From positions 7,921 to 71,920 of the forward strand of contig JBMOJB010000003.1 in NCBI GenBank assembly GCA_049316985.1: a stretch of 64,000 nucleotides of DNA. Reading direction: 5' to 3'. This DNA is from CANHEE01 sp049316985. GTDB taxonomy: Bacteria > Bacteroidota > Bacteroidia > Chitinophagales > Saprospiraceae. Below the pieces are notes generated by a model. It was given only the letters and a program-made list of their open reading frames with translations, searched no databases and had not been told where the DNA came from. The position numbers and the translations under genes are program-made. Below are positions 45,382 to 54,200 of the stretch, piece by piece (the stretch's first letter is position 1; every line of letters starts with the position of its first letter).

Positions 45382-45454
45382 GCCAAAGTAGCTCAGTTGG
45401 TAGAGCAGCTGATTTGTAATCAGCTGGTCGGGGGTTCGAGTCCCTCCTTTGGCT
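45382..45454 (+). tRNA. tRNA-Thr (anticodon TGT)
   Basis: The cloverleaf is complete: acceptor GCCAAAG / CTTTGGC, D-loop AGCTCAGTTGGTAGAGC and anticodon loop TTTGTAA with TGT in the centre. The T-arm is GGGGGTTCGAGTCCCTC. CCA is not encoded. Confidence 0.97.
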
Positions 45455-45494
45455 CTTTTCCTTTTCTAATATTCGTAGTAGGGAAATTTTTGAC

Positions 45495-45575
45495 GGGAGT
45501 GTACCAGAGTGGCCAAATGGGGCAGACTGTAACTCTGCTGGGAAACCTTCGGTGGTTCGAATCCATCCGCTCCCA
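45495..45575 (+). tRNA. tRNA-Tyr (anticodon GTA)
   Basis: The acceptor is GGGAGTG / CGCTCCC and the anticodon loop CTGTAAC has GTA in the centre. A long variable arm (class II) is present, then the T-arm with GGTTCGAATCC. Length is 81 nt. It reads DNA as U-ending Tyr codons by wobble. Confidence 0.96.
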
Positions 45576-45712
45576 CTAAGTAAAAATTTGAAAGTCATAA
45601 AGTCGATAAAGCTGTATTTTACACTATTGCGCTTTATGACTTTTTAATTATAATGTCAATCAACTGTTTTAAATTGTTTTTTGACTAAAATTTATTTGAA
45701 AAATTAAATGAT

Positions 45713-45785
45713 GCGGGAGTAGCTCAGTTGGTAGAGCGACAGCCTTCCAAGCTGTAGGTCGCGGGTTCGAGCCTCGTCTCCCGCT
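45713..45785 (+). tRNA. tRNA-Gly (anticodon TCC)
   Basis: The acceptor is GCGGGAG / CTCCCGC, the anticodon loop CTTCCAA has TCC in the centre, and the T-arm is CGCGGGTTCGAGCCTCG. Length is 73 nt. Confidence 0.97.
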
Positions 45786-45914
45786 CAAATTTTTTTAAAA
45801 GACGGAGAGAATTATATTAGTAAACGATATCAAGATCGCTTTGTACATTTTTATTCGTGTGCAAAGTTTTTTGAGGATAAGGCCTACTGAGTAGTCAATT
45901 TTTTTCGCATTATT

Positions 45915-45986
<72 letters not shown>

Positions 45987-46040
45987 CTATTTAACTTCGA
46001 ACATTATTTTTTAACACATTTTACATTTTTACTTCTTAAA

Positions 46041-47237
46041 ATGGCTAAAGAAACATTTAATAGATCAAAGCCCCACGTTAACATTGGTACAATCGGTCAC
46101 GTTGACCACGGTAAGACTACATTAACGGCGGCGATCACTTCTGTTTTGGCAAACAAGGGTTTGGCTGAAAAGAAATCTTATGACTCCATCGATGCAGCTC
46201 CTGAAGAAAAGGCTCGTGGTATAACTATTAACACTGCTCACGTTGAGTATGAAACTGCAAATCGTCACTATGCACACGTTGACTGTCCAGGTCACGCGGA
46301 TTATGTTAAGAACATGATTACGGGTGCTGCTCAAATGGATGGTGCGATTTTGGTTTGTGCTGCGACTGATGGGCCGATGCCTCAAACTCGTGAGCACATC
46401 TTGTTGGCTCGCCAGGTAGGTGTACCAGAAGTTGTTGTTTTCATGAACAAAGTTGACTTGGTTGAGGATCCTGAAATGTTGGAATTGGTTGAAATGGAAT
46501 TGCGTGAACTGTTAAGCTCTTACAAGTTTGATGGCGATAACACTCCAATCATTCAAGGTTCAGCGTTGAAAGCTCTTGATGGACAACCTGAATGGGTTGC
46601 TAAAATTGAAGAGTTGATGGCAGCTTGTGATAGCTACATTCCTGAACCTGTTCGTGCAGTTGATAAGGATTTCCTTATGCCAGTTGAGGATGTATTTACG
46701 ATCACTGGTCGTGGTACAGTTGCAACCGGACGTATCGAGCGTGGTGTAATCAAAGTTGGTGAAGCTGTAGAGATTATCGGTATGATGCCTGACGGTGCGA
46801 AGCCTCTTGCTTCTACTTGTACAGGTGTTGAGATGTTCCGTAAATTATTGGATCGCGGTGAAGCGGGTGATAATGCAGGTATTTTGTTGCGTGGTATTGA
46901 CAAAGAAGCTATCCGTCGTGGAATGGTAATTTGCAAGCCGGGTTCTGTAAAGCCTCACAAACACTTCAAAGCTGAGGTTTATGTACTTTCCAAAGATGAA
47001 GGTGGACGTCACACTCCATTTTTCAACGGTTACCGTCCACAGTTCTATTTCCGTACAACAGACGTTACAGGAGACTGTACACTTCCTGCTGGTGTTGAAA
47101 TGGTTCTTCCTGGTGATAACGTAAACTTGGAAGTTAAATTGATCAATACGATTGCAATGGAAAAAGGTCTACGTTTCGCTATCCGTGAGGGTGGCCGTAC
47201 AGTAGGTGCAGGTCAGGTAACTGAGATCATTTCGTAG
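46041..47237 (+). CDS. tuf: Elongation factor Tu
   Basis: This 398-residue GTPase delivers aminoacyl-tRNA to the ribosome. It has G1 GHVDHGKT (19-26), the switch region RGITINTAHVEYE, G3 DCPGH and G4 NKVD. Domains 2 and 3 end in REGGRTVGAGQVTEI. The ATG at 46041 gives the family-standard start MAKETFNRSKPHVNIGTIGH; the frame is open upstream only because it runs through tRNA-Thr. It is followed by a strong hairpin without U-tract and then tRNA-Trp. Confidence 0.98.
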   Translation: MAKETFNRSKPHVNIGTIGHVDHGKTTLTAAITSVLANKGLAEKKSYDSIDAAPEEKARGITINTAHVEYETANRHYAHVDCPGHADYVKNMITGAAQMDGAILVCAATDGPMPQTREHILLARQVGVPEVVVFMNKVDLVEDPEMLELVEMELRELLSSYKFDGDNTPIIQGSALKALDGQPEWVAKIEELMAACDSYIPEPVRAVDKDFLMPVEDVFTITGRGTVATGRIERGVIKVGEAVEIIGMMPDGAKPLASTCTGVEMFRKLLDRGEAGDNAGILLRGIDKEAIRRGMVICKPGSVKPHKHFKAEVYVLSKDEGGRHTPFFNGYRPQFYFRTTDVTGDCTLPAGVEMVLPGDNVNLEVKLINTIAMEKGLRFAIREGGRTVGAGQVTEIIS

Positions 47238-47254
47238 TCGAAATTATAATTTGT

Positions 47255-47305
47255 GAATGAGCGAAAGGTTAGACATTGTTAACACATGTTTGCTTTCGCT
47301 CATTC
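47255..47305 (+). promoter_or_regulatory. Stem-loop between tuf and tRNA-Trp, no U-tract
   Basis: A perfect 13-bp inverted repeat (GAATGAGCGAAAG at 47255-47267 with its complement at 47293-47305) encloses a 25-nt loop, 10 bases before tRNA-Trp. The following bases are not T-rich, so it is more likely an RNA-processing or stability element than a terminator. Confidence 0.7.
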
Positions 47306-47314
47306 TCACTTATA

Positions 47315-47387
47315 CACGGGATTAGTTCAATGGCAGAATAGCGGTCTCCAAAACCGTTGATGGGAGTTCGAATCTCTCATTCCGTGC
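47315..47387 (+). tRNA. tRNA-Trp (anticodon CCA)
   Basis: The acceptor is CACGGGA / TTCCGTG with one G-T pair. The anticodon loop CTCCAAA has CCA in the centre, and the T-arm contains GAGTTCGAATCTC. It lies between tuf and secE, its usual place. Confidence 0.96.
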
Positions 47388-47449
47388 TTATAATCATAAA
47401 TGAAGCAGTACATTTGTTTTACAAAATGCTGCTGGTAAATTGAAATGAA

Positions 47450-47638
47450 ATGGATAAAATTAAGTTATACATCGTTGAAAGTTACGATGAATTGAAAAAT
47501 CAGGTCACCTGGCCGACTTGGGAAAACCTTCAGCAGACTGGAATGTTAGTTCTTGGATCGACTTTGCTGGTTTCTTTGATGATTTTTGTAATGGATATCA
47601 TTTCAAAGCAATTGACTTCATTGATCTATGGACTCTAG
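47450..47638 (+). CDS. secE: Preprotein translocase subunit SecE
   Basis: This 62-residue protein has a short cytoplasmic amphipathic helix with the conserved SYDELKNQVTWPTW pattern (about 11-24), then one transmembrane helix (about 32-55). This is the minimal single-span SecE. It clamps SecY in the inner membrane. Its place between tRNA-Trp and nusG is the conserved bacterial order. Confidence 0.96.
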   Translation: MDKIKLYIVESYDELKNQVTWPTWENLQQTGMLVLGSTLLVSLMIFVMDIISKQLTSLIYGL

Positions 47639-47721
47639 AAGTCTTTGACAGCCTGTCTATAACGAAAGGCTTTTGTTTTGCCCAAATATTAGTTTCACAT
47701 TTATCACTACCGTTTAATTTT

Positions 47722-48270
47722 ATGGCTGAAGAAAGAAGATGGTACTCACTTAGGGTAGTGAGTCAAAAGGAACATAAGATTGCCGATCGCTTAAAGCTGG
47801 AAGTTAGCAGAAGTAAATGGGGTGACATTGTAACATCAGTAATTGTTCCTTCCGAAAAAGTATATAAGATTAAAAACGGAAAGAAAGTTATTTCTGAACG
47901 CAACATTTTACCCGGTTATTTATTGGTTGAAGCCGTTCCTTCGATGTTTACTGCAGAGATTGTAAAGGCATTGACTGATGTTCAAGATGTAATGCATTTT
48001 TTGCCGCGAATTAAACCTGACCCGCTTTCCACTATAGAAGTAAATCGTCTGCTTGGAAAAGTTGATGAGTCCAGTGAGCAAGGAGAGACTATGGTTGAAC
48101 CATTTATTGCCGGTGAAACTATTAAAATAATTGATGGGCCATTCAGTGGTTTTGTAGGTGATATCATTGATGTCAATGATGAAAAAAAGAAAGTAAAAGT
48201 CATTGTCAAAATTTTTGGTAGAGGGACTGAAGTTGAATTGAATTTCTTGCAAGTAGAGAAGGATCAATAA
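47722..48270 (+). CDS. nusG: Transcription termination/antitermination factor NusG
   Basis: From ATG 47722 this is a 182-residue protein. It has the NGN domain (RRWYSLRVVSQKEHKIADRL, LPGYLLVEA) and a C-terminal KOW domain (GETIKIIDGPFSGFVGDIIDVN). It binds RNA polymerase and links it to Rho or ribosomes. The open frame continues upstream into secE, but that extension has no NusG similarity and ATG 47722 gives the family start MAEERRWYSL. Confidence 0.97.
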   Translation: MAEERRWYSLRVVSQKEHKIADRLKLEVSRSKWGDIVTSVIVPSEKVYKIKNGKKVISERNILPGYLLVEAVPSMFTAEIVKALTDVQDVMHFLPRIKPDPLSTIEVNRLLGKVDESSEQGETMVEPFIAGETIKIIDGPFSGFVGDIIDVNDEKKKVKVIVKIFGRGTEVELNFLQVEKDQ

Positions 48271-48457
48271 ATTTTTTTTGACAGTTTAAAGTTTAATTAA
48301 TAATAATCGACACTTCTCCGTCTGCTGTTATTTTTAAACTTCCTGTATATAGTTTAATGTAAATATGGTTACGACATGAGAAGGCTTCCACTTTTTACAT
48401 GTTAATTCCATGAATACTTCTAAACACATTTTTTAAGCATTTAATCGTAAAAACGAC

Positions 48458-48898
48458 ATGGCAAAAGAAGTTGATGTGTTTATCAAACTCCAGGTGAAGG
48501 GTGGCGCTGCCAATCCTGCTCCACCAATCGGACCTGCACTAGGTTCAAAAGGTGTGAATATCATGGAGTTTTGTAAGCGTTTTAACGCGCAAACACAAGA
48601 CCAGCCCGGAAAAGTATTGCCGGTAGTTATTTCGGTTTATAAAGATAAGTCCTTTGATTTTGTGATCAAGACCCCTCCTGCTGCAATTCAGCTGTTGGAA
48701 GTTGCGAAAGTAAAACAAGGTTCTGATCAACCAAACCGTAATAAAGTCGGTTCTGTGACCTGGGATCAGGTACGTGCGATTGCAGAAAACAAAATGCCGG
48801 ATCTCAATTGTTTCAAAATTGAGTCAGCCATGAAGATGGTGGCAGGAACTGCTCGCTCACTTGGTATTACAGTAACAGGTACTGCTCCTTGGGCATAG
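48458..48898 (+). CDS. rplK: 50S ribosomal protein L11
   Basis: This 146-residue protein has the L11 N-domain (FIKLQVKGGAANPAPPIGPALGSKGVNIMEFCKRFN) and the RNA-binding C-domain (MKMVAGTARSLGITV). It binds 23S rRNA at the GTPase centre. It is separated from nusG by 187 bases that contain only weak AT-rich inverted repeats (for example 48289-48296 with 48334-48341). Confidence 0.98.
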   Translation: MAKEVDVFIKLQVKGGAANPAPPIGPALGSKGVNIMEFCKRFNAQTQDQPGKVLPVVISVYKDKSFDFVIKTPPAAIQLLEVAKVKQGSDQPNRNKVGSVTWDQVRAIAENKMPDLNCFKIESAMKMVAGTARSLGITVTGTAPWA

Positions 48899-48911
48899 TC
48901 ATTATTTAACT

Positions 48912-48953
48912 GCAAATTCTATGTATTTCAATATTTGAAATAGTTGAATTTGT
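48912..48953 (+). promoter_or_regulatory. Interrupted stem-loop in the rplK-rplA spacer
   Basis: The inner stem TATTTCAA / TTGAAATA (8 bp, 3-nt loop) and the outer stem GCAAATTC / GAATTTGT (8 bp, one wobble) are separated by an asymmetric internal loop (4 and 3 nt). No T-run follows. An interrupted helix before rplA is a plausible target for ribosomal protein L1, which is known to autoregulate its operon in other bacteria; the link here is inference. Confidence 0.55.
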
Positions 48954-49030
48954 ATAGGGAGTTCCTAAACTGAATATTTGTAAATTTCAGAGGAAAGGAA
49001 TGTTATTCACCTTTAAACACAATCAATAAA

Positions 49031-49756
49031 ATGGCAGGTACTAAACCTAATCACACACCTCGTGTGAAAGTCACAAAAAAAAGAAAAGCGGTAGACAGCA
49101 AAGTTGACAGCAGCAAATTGTATCCTATTAAGGATGCAATGAGCTTAGTCAAAGAAGTTAATGTCGCAAAATTTGATGCATCGGTAGATATTCACGTACG
49201 TTTGGGAATTGACCCTAGGAAAGCGGATCAGGCTTTGCGTGGAACTGTTAGTTTGCCTCACGGAACTGGTAAAACCAAGCGCGTTTTGGTACTATGTACC
49301 CCTGACAAGGAAGCTGAAGCAAAGGCTGCAGGAGCAGATTATGTAGGTCTTGATGAATACATTACTAAGATCCAGGGTGGTTGGACAGATATCGACGTAA
49401 TCGTCGCTACTCCTAACGTAATGGTGCAGCTTGGTAAAGTTGGTAGGATTTTGGGACCACGTGGTTTGATGCCTAATCCAAAAACAGGTACAGTAACTAT
49501 GGACGTAGCAGCAGCAGTTGCAGATGTAAAAGGCGGTAAAATTGCTTTCCGTGTTGATAAATTTGGTATTGTTCATGCTTCTGTAGGTCGTACTTCGTTT
49601 AGTGCAGACAAGCTCGCTGAAAATGCGATGGAATTGCTTAACACTTTGGTGAAAATGAAACCATCAACTGCAAAAGGTACTTATATGAAGACGATAGCAG
49701 TTGCAAGTACCATGAGCCCGGGTGTTAAAGTAGATACTAAAGGTGTCAAATTATAA
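49031..49756 (+). CDS. rplA: 50S ribosomal protein L1
   Basis: This 241-residue protein has the L1 signatures ASVDIHVRLGIDPRKADQALRGTVSLPHGTGK, VGRILGPRGLMPNPKTGTVT and GKIAFRVDKFGIVHASVG. It forms the L1 stalk and in many bacteria represses its own operon by binding mRNA. The N-terminus is extended and basic (VKVTKKRKAVDSK), a common Bacteroidota feature. Confidence 0.98.
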   Translation: MAGTKPNHTPRVKVTKKRKAVDSKVDSSKLYPIKDAMSLVKEVNVAKFDASVDIHVRLGIDPRKADQALRGTVSLPHGTGKTKRVLVLCTPDKEAEAKAAGADYVGLDEYITKIQGGWTDIDVIVATPNVMVQLGKVGRILGPRGLMPNPKTGTVTMDVAAAVADVKGGKIAFRVDKFGIVHASVGRTSFSADKLAENAMELLNTLVKMKPSTAKGTYMKTIAVASTMSPGVKVDTKGVKL

Positions 49757-49786
49757 TTTTACAAAGCAATTTAAAAATATTTCTAA

Positions 49787-50314
49787 ATGACAAAAGATAA
49801 GAAGACGTCAGAAATTGCCATGCTGAAAGATATGTTTGAAGCTAGTCCCTTCTTTTATATCGTAGATGCATCGACAATGACTGTCGAAAAGGTCAACAGT
49901 CTCCGCGGGAAATGTTATGAGCAAGGCATTCTCATGAAAGTGGCCAAGAACACCTTGATTCGCAAAGCGTTGGAGTCTCAACCTGCAGAAAAAAACTTCG
50001 ATTCGGTTTATGAAGCACTTCATGGACCAACGGCAGTTTTATTAGCAGATGTTGCTAATGTACCTGCGCGTCTTTTGAAAGAATTCAGAAAGGAGAATGA
50101 CAGACCGATTCTTAAAGCTGCCTATATTGATGGTTCTGCTTTTATTGGTGATGATCAGATTGACATGCTGACTAAGCTCAAATCTAAAGAAGAGTTGGTG
50201 GGCGAAGTTATCGGCTTGTTGCAATCTCCGGCTTCGAATCTTATCTCAGCACTTAAATCAGGTGGAGGAAAGATCGCGGGCTTAGTGAAGGCTCTTGAAG
50301 ATCGTGCGGCTTAA
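49787..50314 (+). CDS. rplJ: 50S ribosomal protein L10
   Basis: This 175-residue protein has the N-terminal rRNA-binding domain (FYIVDASTMTVEKVNSLRGKCYEQGILMKVAKNTLIRKAL) and a C-terminal helix that anchors L7/L12 dimers. The gap to rplA is only 30 bases, so the classical L10 leader site cannot lie directly upstream of rplJ here. Confidence 0.97.
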   Translation: MTKDKKTSEIAMLKDMFEASPFFYIVDASTMTVEKVNSLRGKCYEQGILMKVAKNTLIRKALESQPAEKNFDSVYEALHGPTAVLLADVANVPARLLKEFRKENDRPILKAAYIDGSAFIGDDQIDMLTKLKSKEELVGEVIGLLQSPASNLISALKSGGGKIAGLVKALEDRAA

Positions 50315-50404
50315 TTGCCATTATTGGATTTCTGTAAAGAATTACAATAAAATAAATCAAATTTTTTAAACATTATTATTTAAATTAATTAAAACTATCA
50401 TACA

Positions 50405-50785
50405 ATGGCAGATTTGAAAGCTCTAGCTGAAAACCTAGTAAACCTTACAATTAAGGAAGTTAACGAATTAGCAACTATTTTAAAAGACGAGTACGGTATC
50501 GAACCGGCTGCTGCAGCTGTAGCTGTTGCTGCTGCTCCTGCTGCTGGTGGGGCTGCTGATGCTGCTCCTGCAAAGACAGAGTTCGATGTTGTTCTAAAAG
50601 ATCCGGGTGCTGCTAAGTTGAACGTGGTTAAAGAAGTTAAAAATATCACTGGTCTTGGTTTGAAAGAAGCTAAAGATTTGGTGGATGGTGCTCCTTCAGT
50701 AGTGAAAGAGAAAGCATCTAAAGAAGAAGCAGAATCCATTAAGGCTGCTTTGGAAGCTGCAGGTGCAGTAGTCGAGTTAAAGTAA
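50405..50785 (+). CDS. rplL: 50S ribosomal protein L7/L12
   Basis: This 126-residue protein has an N-terminal dimerisation domain, an Ala-rich hinge (about 38-56) and the C-terminal factor-binding domain (EFDVVLKDPGAAKLNVVKEVKNITGLGLKEAKDLVDGAP). It recruits translation GTPases. The 90-base spacer from rplJ is very AT-rich. Confidence 0.98.
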   Translation: MADLKALAENLVNLTIKEVNELATILKDEYGIEPAAAAVAVAAAPAAGGAADAAPAKTEFDVVLKDPGAAKLNVVKEVKNITGLGLKEAKDLVDGAPSVVKEKASKEEAESIKAALEAAGAVVELK

Positions 50786-51233
50786 TGTTCTATAGTTAAA
50801 TAAAATATATTTGGGGCATATTTTGCCCCAAATATCACTTTTGTTAATTATTGCATTACCTTTACGGCTATAACCTACAATGATTATTCACTTTTTATTT
50901 ACCTTATAGAGTAATACACGTAAGGCTTAGTGGAATGTTCTTGCATTCTATTAAGCCTATCGTTGTTTCTTGTATGTGATAAAATGCAGAAAATCTCGGT
51001 CAATTAGAATTATTTTGGTGCCATTCAATACATCTACTGAATTATTTTTTAATTGATAATTTATTTATTTCTCTAGCAAAAACAGAATAGATGAAATTAA
51101 ACAACCTTGAAACAAATTATCCTGTTCGATTGCCTTGTATTTTTCAAGCTTTTGTATCGTTAAGATAGCAAATTCAATGCCCGTTTTGATCTCATCCTTT
51201 TTCTTTTTTTAGACAAGAAAATCTTATCGAAAT
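50786..51233 (+). promoter_or_regulatory. rplL-rpoB spacer with two strong hairpins
   Basis: This spacer has no gene. Hairpin 1: 12-bp perfect stem 50807-50818 with 50824-50835 (ATATTTGGGGCA and complement), 5-nt loop, no U-tract. Hairpin 2: 15-bp stem 50923-50937 with 50944-50958 (two G-U wobbles), 6-nt loop, no U-tract. Between them, TTG (50842-50844) and TACCTTTA are near-promoter elements. In other bacteria this spacer holds a partial terminator and processing site that lowers rpoBC relative to rplJL; the same role is inferred here. The remaining 270 bases before rpoB hold nothing I recognise. Confidence 0.65.
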
Positions 51234-54200
51234 ATGTCAAATAACGCAGCAACACTTTACGCTGAAAAAAACAGAGTCAATTTCGGAAAGATTATACTTC
51301 CTGAAACACAGCCGGATTTATTGGAAATTCAGCTAAAATCTTTCGAAGAATTTTTTCAGTTGGAAACAACTCCCGAAAATCGTATTAACGAAGGACTTTT
51401 TAAATGTTTTAAGGAAAACTTTCCGATTACTGACGCCAGAAATATCTTCGTTCTAGAGTTTTTGGATTATTTTATCGATCCACCTCGGTACACCATTGAA
51501 GAGTGTATGCATAGGGGATTGACCTACTCTTTGCCACTTAAAGCACGTCTTCGGCTGTCTTGTAATGACGAAGAACATGTCGACTTTCAAACAATCGAAC
51601 AAGATGTGTTTTTGGGGAACATCCCTTACATGACACCAAAAGGAACTTTTGTAATTAATGGTGCAGAAAGGGTTATTGTTTCGCAGTTACATCGTTCACC
51701 TGGAGTATTCTTTGGTCAAAGCGTGCATCCCAATGGTTCTAAGATTTACTCGGCTCGTGTAATCCCTTTTAAAGGAGCGTGGATGGAGTTCGCTACCGAC
51801 ATTAATAATGTCATGTATGCTTACATCGACAGGAAGAAAAAGTTTCCCGTAACTACACTACTAAGAGCAATTGGTTTTGACACAGATCGAGACATTCTCA
51901 ATATTTTTGGTTTGTCAGATGAAGTGAAGAATGCTAAGGCTGATTTATTGCCCTATTTGGGTAGAAAATTAGCCGCTCGAGTTCTCCGTTCTTGGACAGA
52001 AGATTTTGTAGATGAAGATACCGGTGAAGTAGTAACCATTGAGAGAAATGAGATTATCCTGGAAAGAGACATCGAATTAACAGAAGAAAATCTCGATGAA
52101 GTCCTTGCCTCCGGTATGGAAATGATTTCACTTCAAAAAGAAGGAATCGAAGATGACTATTCCATTATTTACAATACTTTGCAAAAAGACCCTTCAAGTT
52201 CTGAACTTGAAGCAGTACAATATATTTATCGTCAGTTAAGAGGAACAGATCCTCCTGATGATGAAACAGCTCGTGGTATCATTGAAAAATTGTTTTTCTC
52301 TGACAAACGTTACAATCTGGGAGAAGTGGGACGTTACAAGATTAACCGAAAACTTGAGCAAACCACCAGTATGGAGACTTTGGTTTTAACCAAAGACGAT
52401 ATCATCCAAATTGTGGTTTATTTGGTGCGTTTGATCAATCAAAAGGCAGAAATTGATGATATTGATCACTTGTCAAACAGACGTATTCGTACGGTTGGTG
52501 AACAGTTGTATGGACAGTTTGGTGTTGGTTTGGCGCGTATGGCCAGAACAATTCGCGAACGCATGAATGTTCGTGACAACGAAGTATTTACTCCAACTGA
52601 TTTGATTAATGCCCGTACACTTTCTTCGGTCATTAACTCTTTTTTTGGAACGAGTCAGTTGTCACAGTTTTTAGATCAGACCAATCCATTGTCGGAAATT
52701 ACGCACAAACGTCGTATTTCAGCTTTGGGCCCCGGGGGGTTGAGCAGAGAGCGTGCCGGTTTTGAGGTGCGTGACGTTCACTATTCTCACTATGGTCGTC
52801 TGTGTACCATTGAGACTCCGGAAGGTCCGAATATTGGTTTGATTTCTACACTTTGTGTACATGCGAAAATCAATAAAATGGGTTTCCTTGAAACACCCTA
52901 CAGGAAAGTTACGAATGGCAAAGTGGATTTAACGGATCATGGTGTAACTTATTTTTCTGCAGAAGGGGAGGATTTGAGTAAAATTGCCCAGGCCAATACG
53001 CCTTTGGAAGCTAATGGTGTTTTCGCATCAGATCGTATTAAATCACGTGAAACCGGTGAATTTCCAGTTCTTACTCCTGAAGAAGTTGATTTGATGGACG
53101 TAGCTCCTAACCAAATTGTAGGTGTTTCGGCTTCGTTGATTCCATTCCTTGAGAATGATGATGCGAATCGTGCTTTGATGGGTTCGAACATGCAACGTCA
53201 GGCTGTTCCACTATTGAGACCACGTGCCCCAATTGTTGCAACTGGAATTGAAGGCAGAGTAGCACGTGACTCTAGGATGTTGATCAATGCAGAAGGAAAT
53301 GGTGTGGTCGAATATGTAGATGCAAATCAGATAATCATTCGTTATGATCGCACCGATGAAGATCAGTTGGTTTCATTTGAAGACAGCAGAAAATCTTATA
53401 ACTTGACAAAATTCTTGCGTACTAACCAAGGAACTTGTATCAACCTGAAACCTATCGTTAAGAAAGGTGATAAAGTAATAAAAGGTACTGTTCTTTGCGA
53501 CGGTTATGCAACTGAAAAAGGTGAATTAGCGCTAGGTCAAAACCTTAAAGTGGCATTCATGCCTTGGAAAGGTTATAACTTTGAAGATGCAATTGTTTTA
53601 TCTGAAAGGGTAGTTCAAGAAGACATTTTCACTTCTCTACATATCGAATCATTTGAAATGGATGTTCGCGACACCAAGTTAGGTGAAGAGGAATTGACAA
53701 ATGATATTCCCAATGTGTCAGAAGAAGCAACCAAAGACCTCGATGAGAATGGAATGATTCGCGTCGGTGCCTGGGTTAAAGAAGGAGATATTCTTATTGG
53801 TAAAATTACGCCAAAAGGGGAATCTGATCCAACACCTGAAGAAAAACTGCTTCGAGCCATCTTTGGAGATAAAGCAGGTGATGTCAAGGATGCATCCATG
53901 AAGGTTCCACCTTCAATGAATGGTGTGGTAATTGATAAACAGCTTTTTGCGAGAGCGAAAAAGGATAAGACTCAAAAAGATAAGGAAGTTGCCTTATTGG
54001 GTAAGCTCGATAGTCAGCATGAAATTGCACTTAATGAATTGCGTACAATTCTTGTTGATAAATTAATCGTACTTATCAAAGATAAGATTTCAACCGGAGT
54101 CAAGACCATTTATGGTGAAGTGGTAATCAGTAAAGGTACAAAATTTACTGCTCAACTACTAAGAGAAACGGACTACGCTCGTATTGATTACAACAGTTGG

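Noticed and set aside
45299..45598. A 99-residue minus-strand frame with the phrase SGWIRTTEGF and RRDSNPRPADYKSAALPTELL
   Set aside because: It is the known artefact of translating the antisense strand of tRNA-Thr and tRNA-Tyr; the tRNAs fold perfectly.
47518..47721. Extension of nusG upstream to 47518
   Set aside because: It overlaps secE in another frame, and the standard NusG start is the ATG at 47722.
50398..50838. A 146-residue minus-strand frame over rplL
   Set aside because: It is the complement of the Ala-rich L7/L12 hinge and conserved domain.
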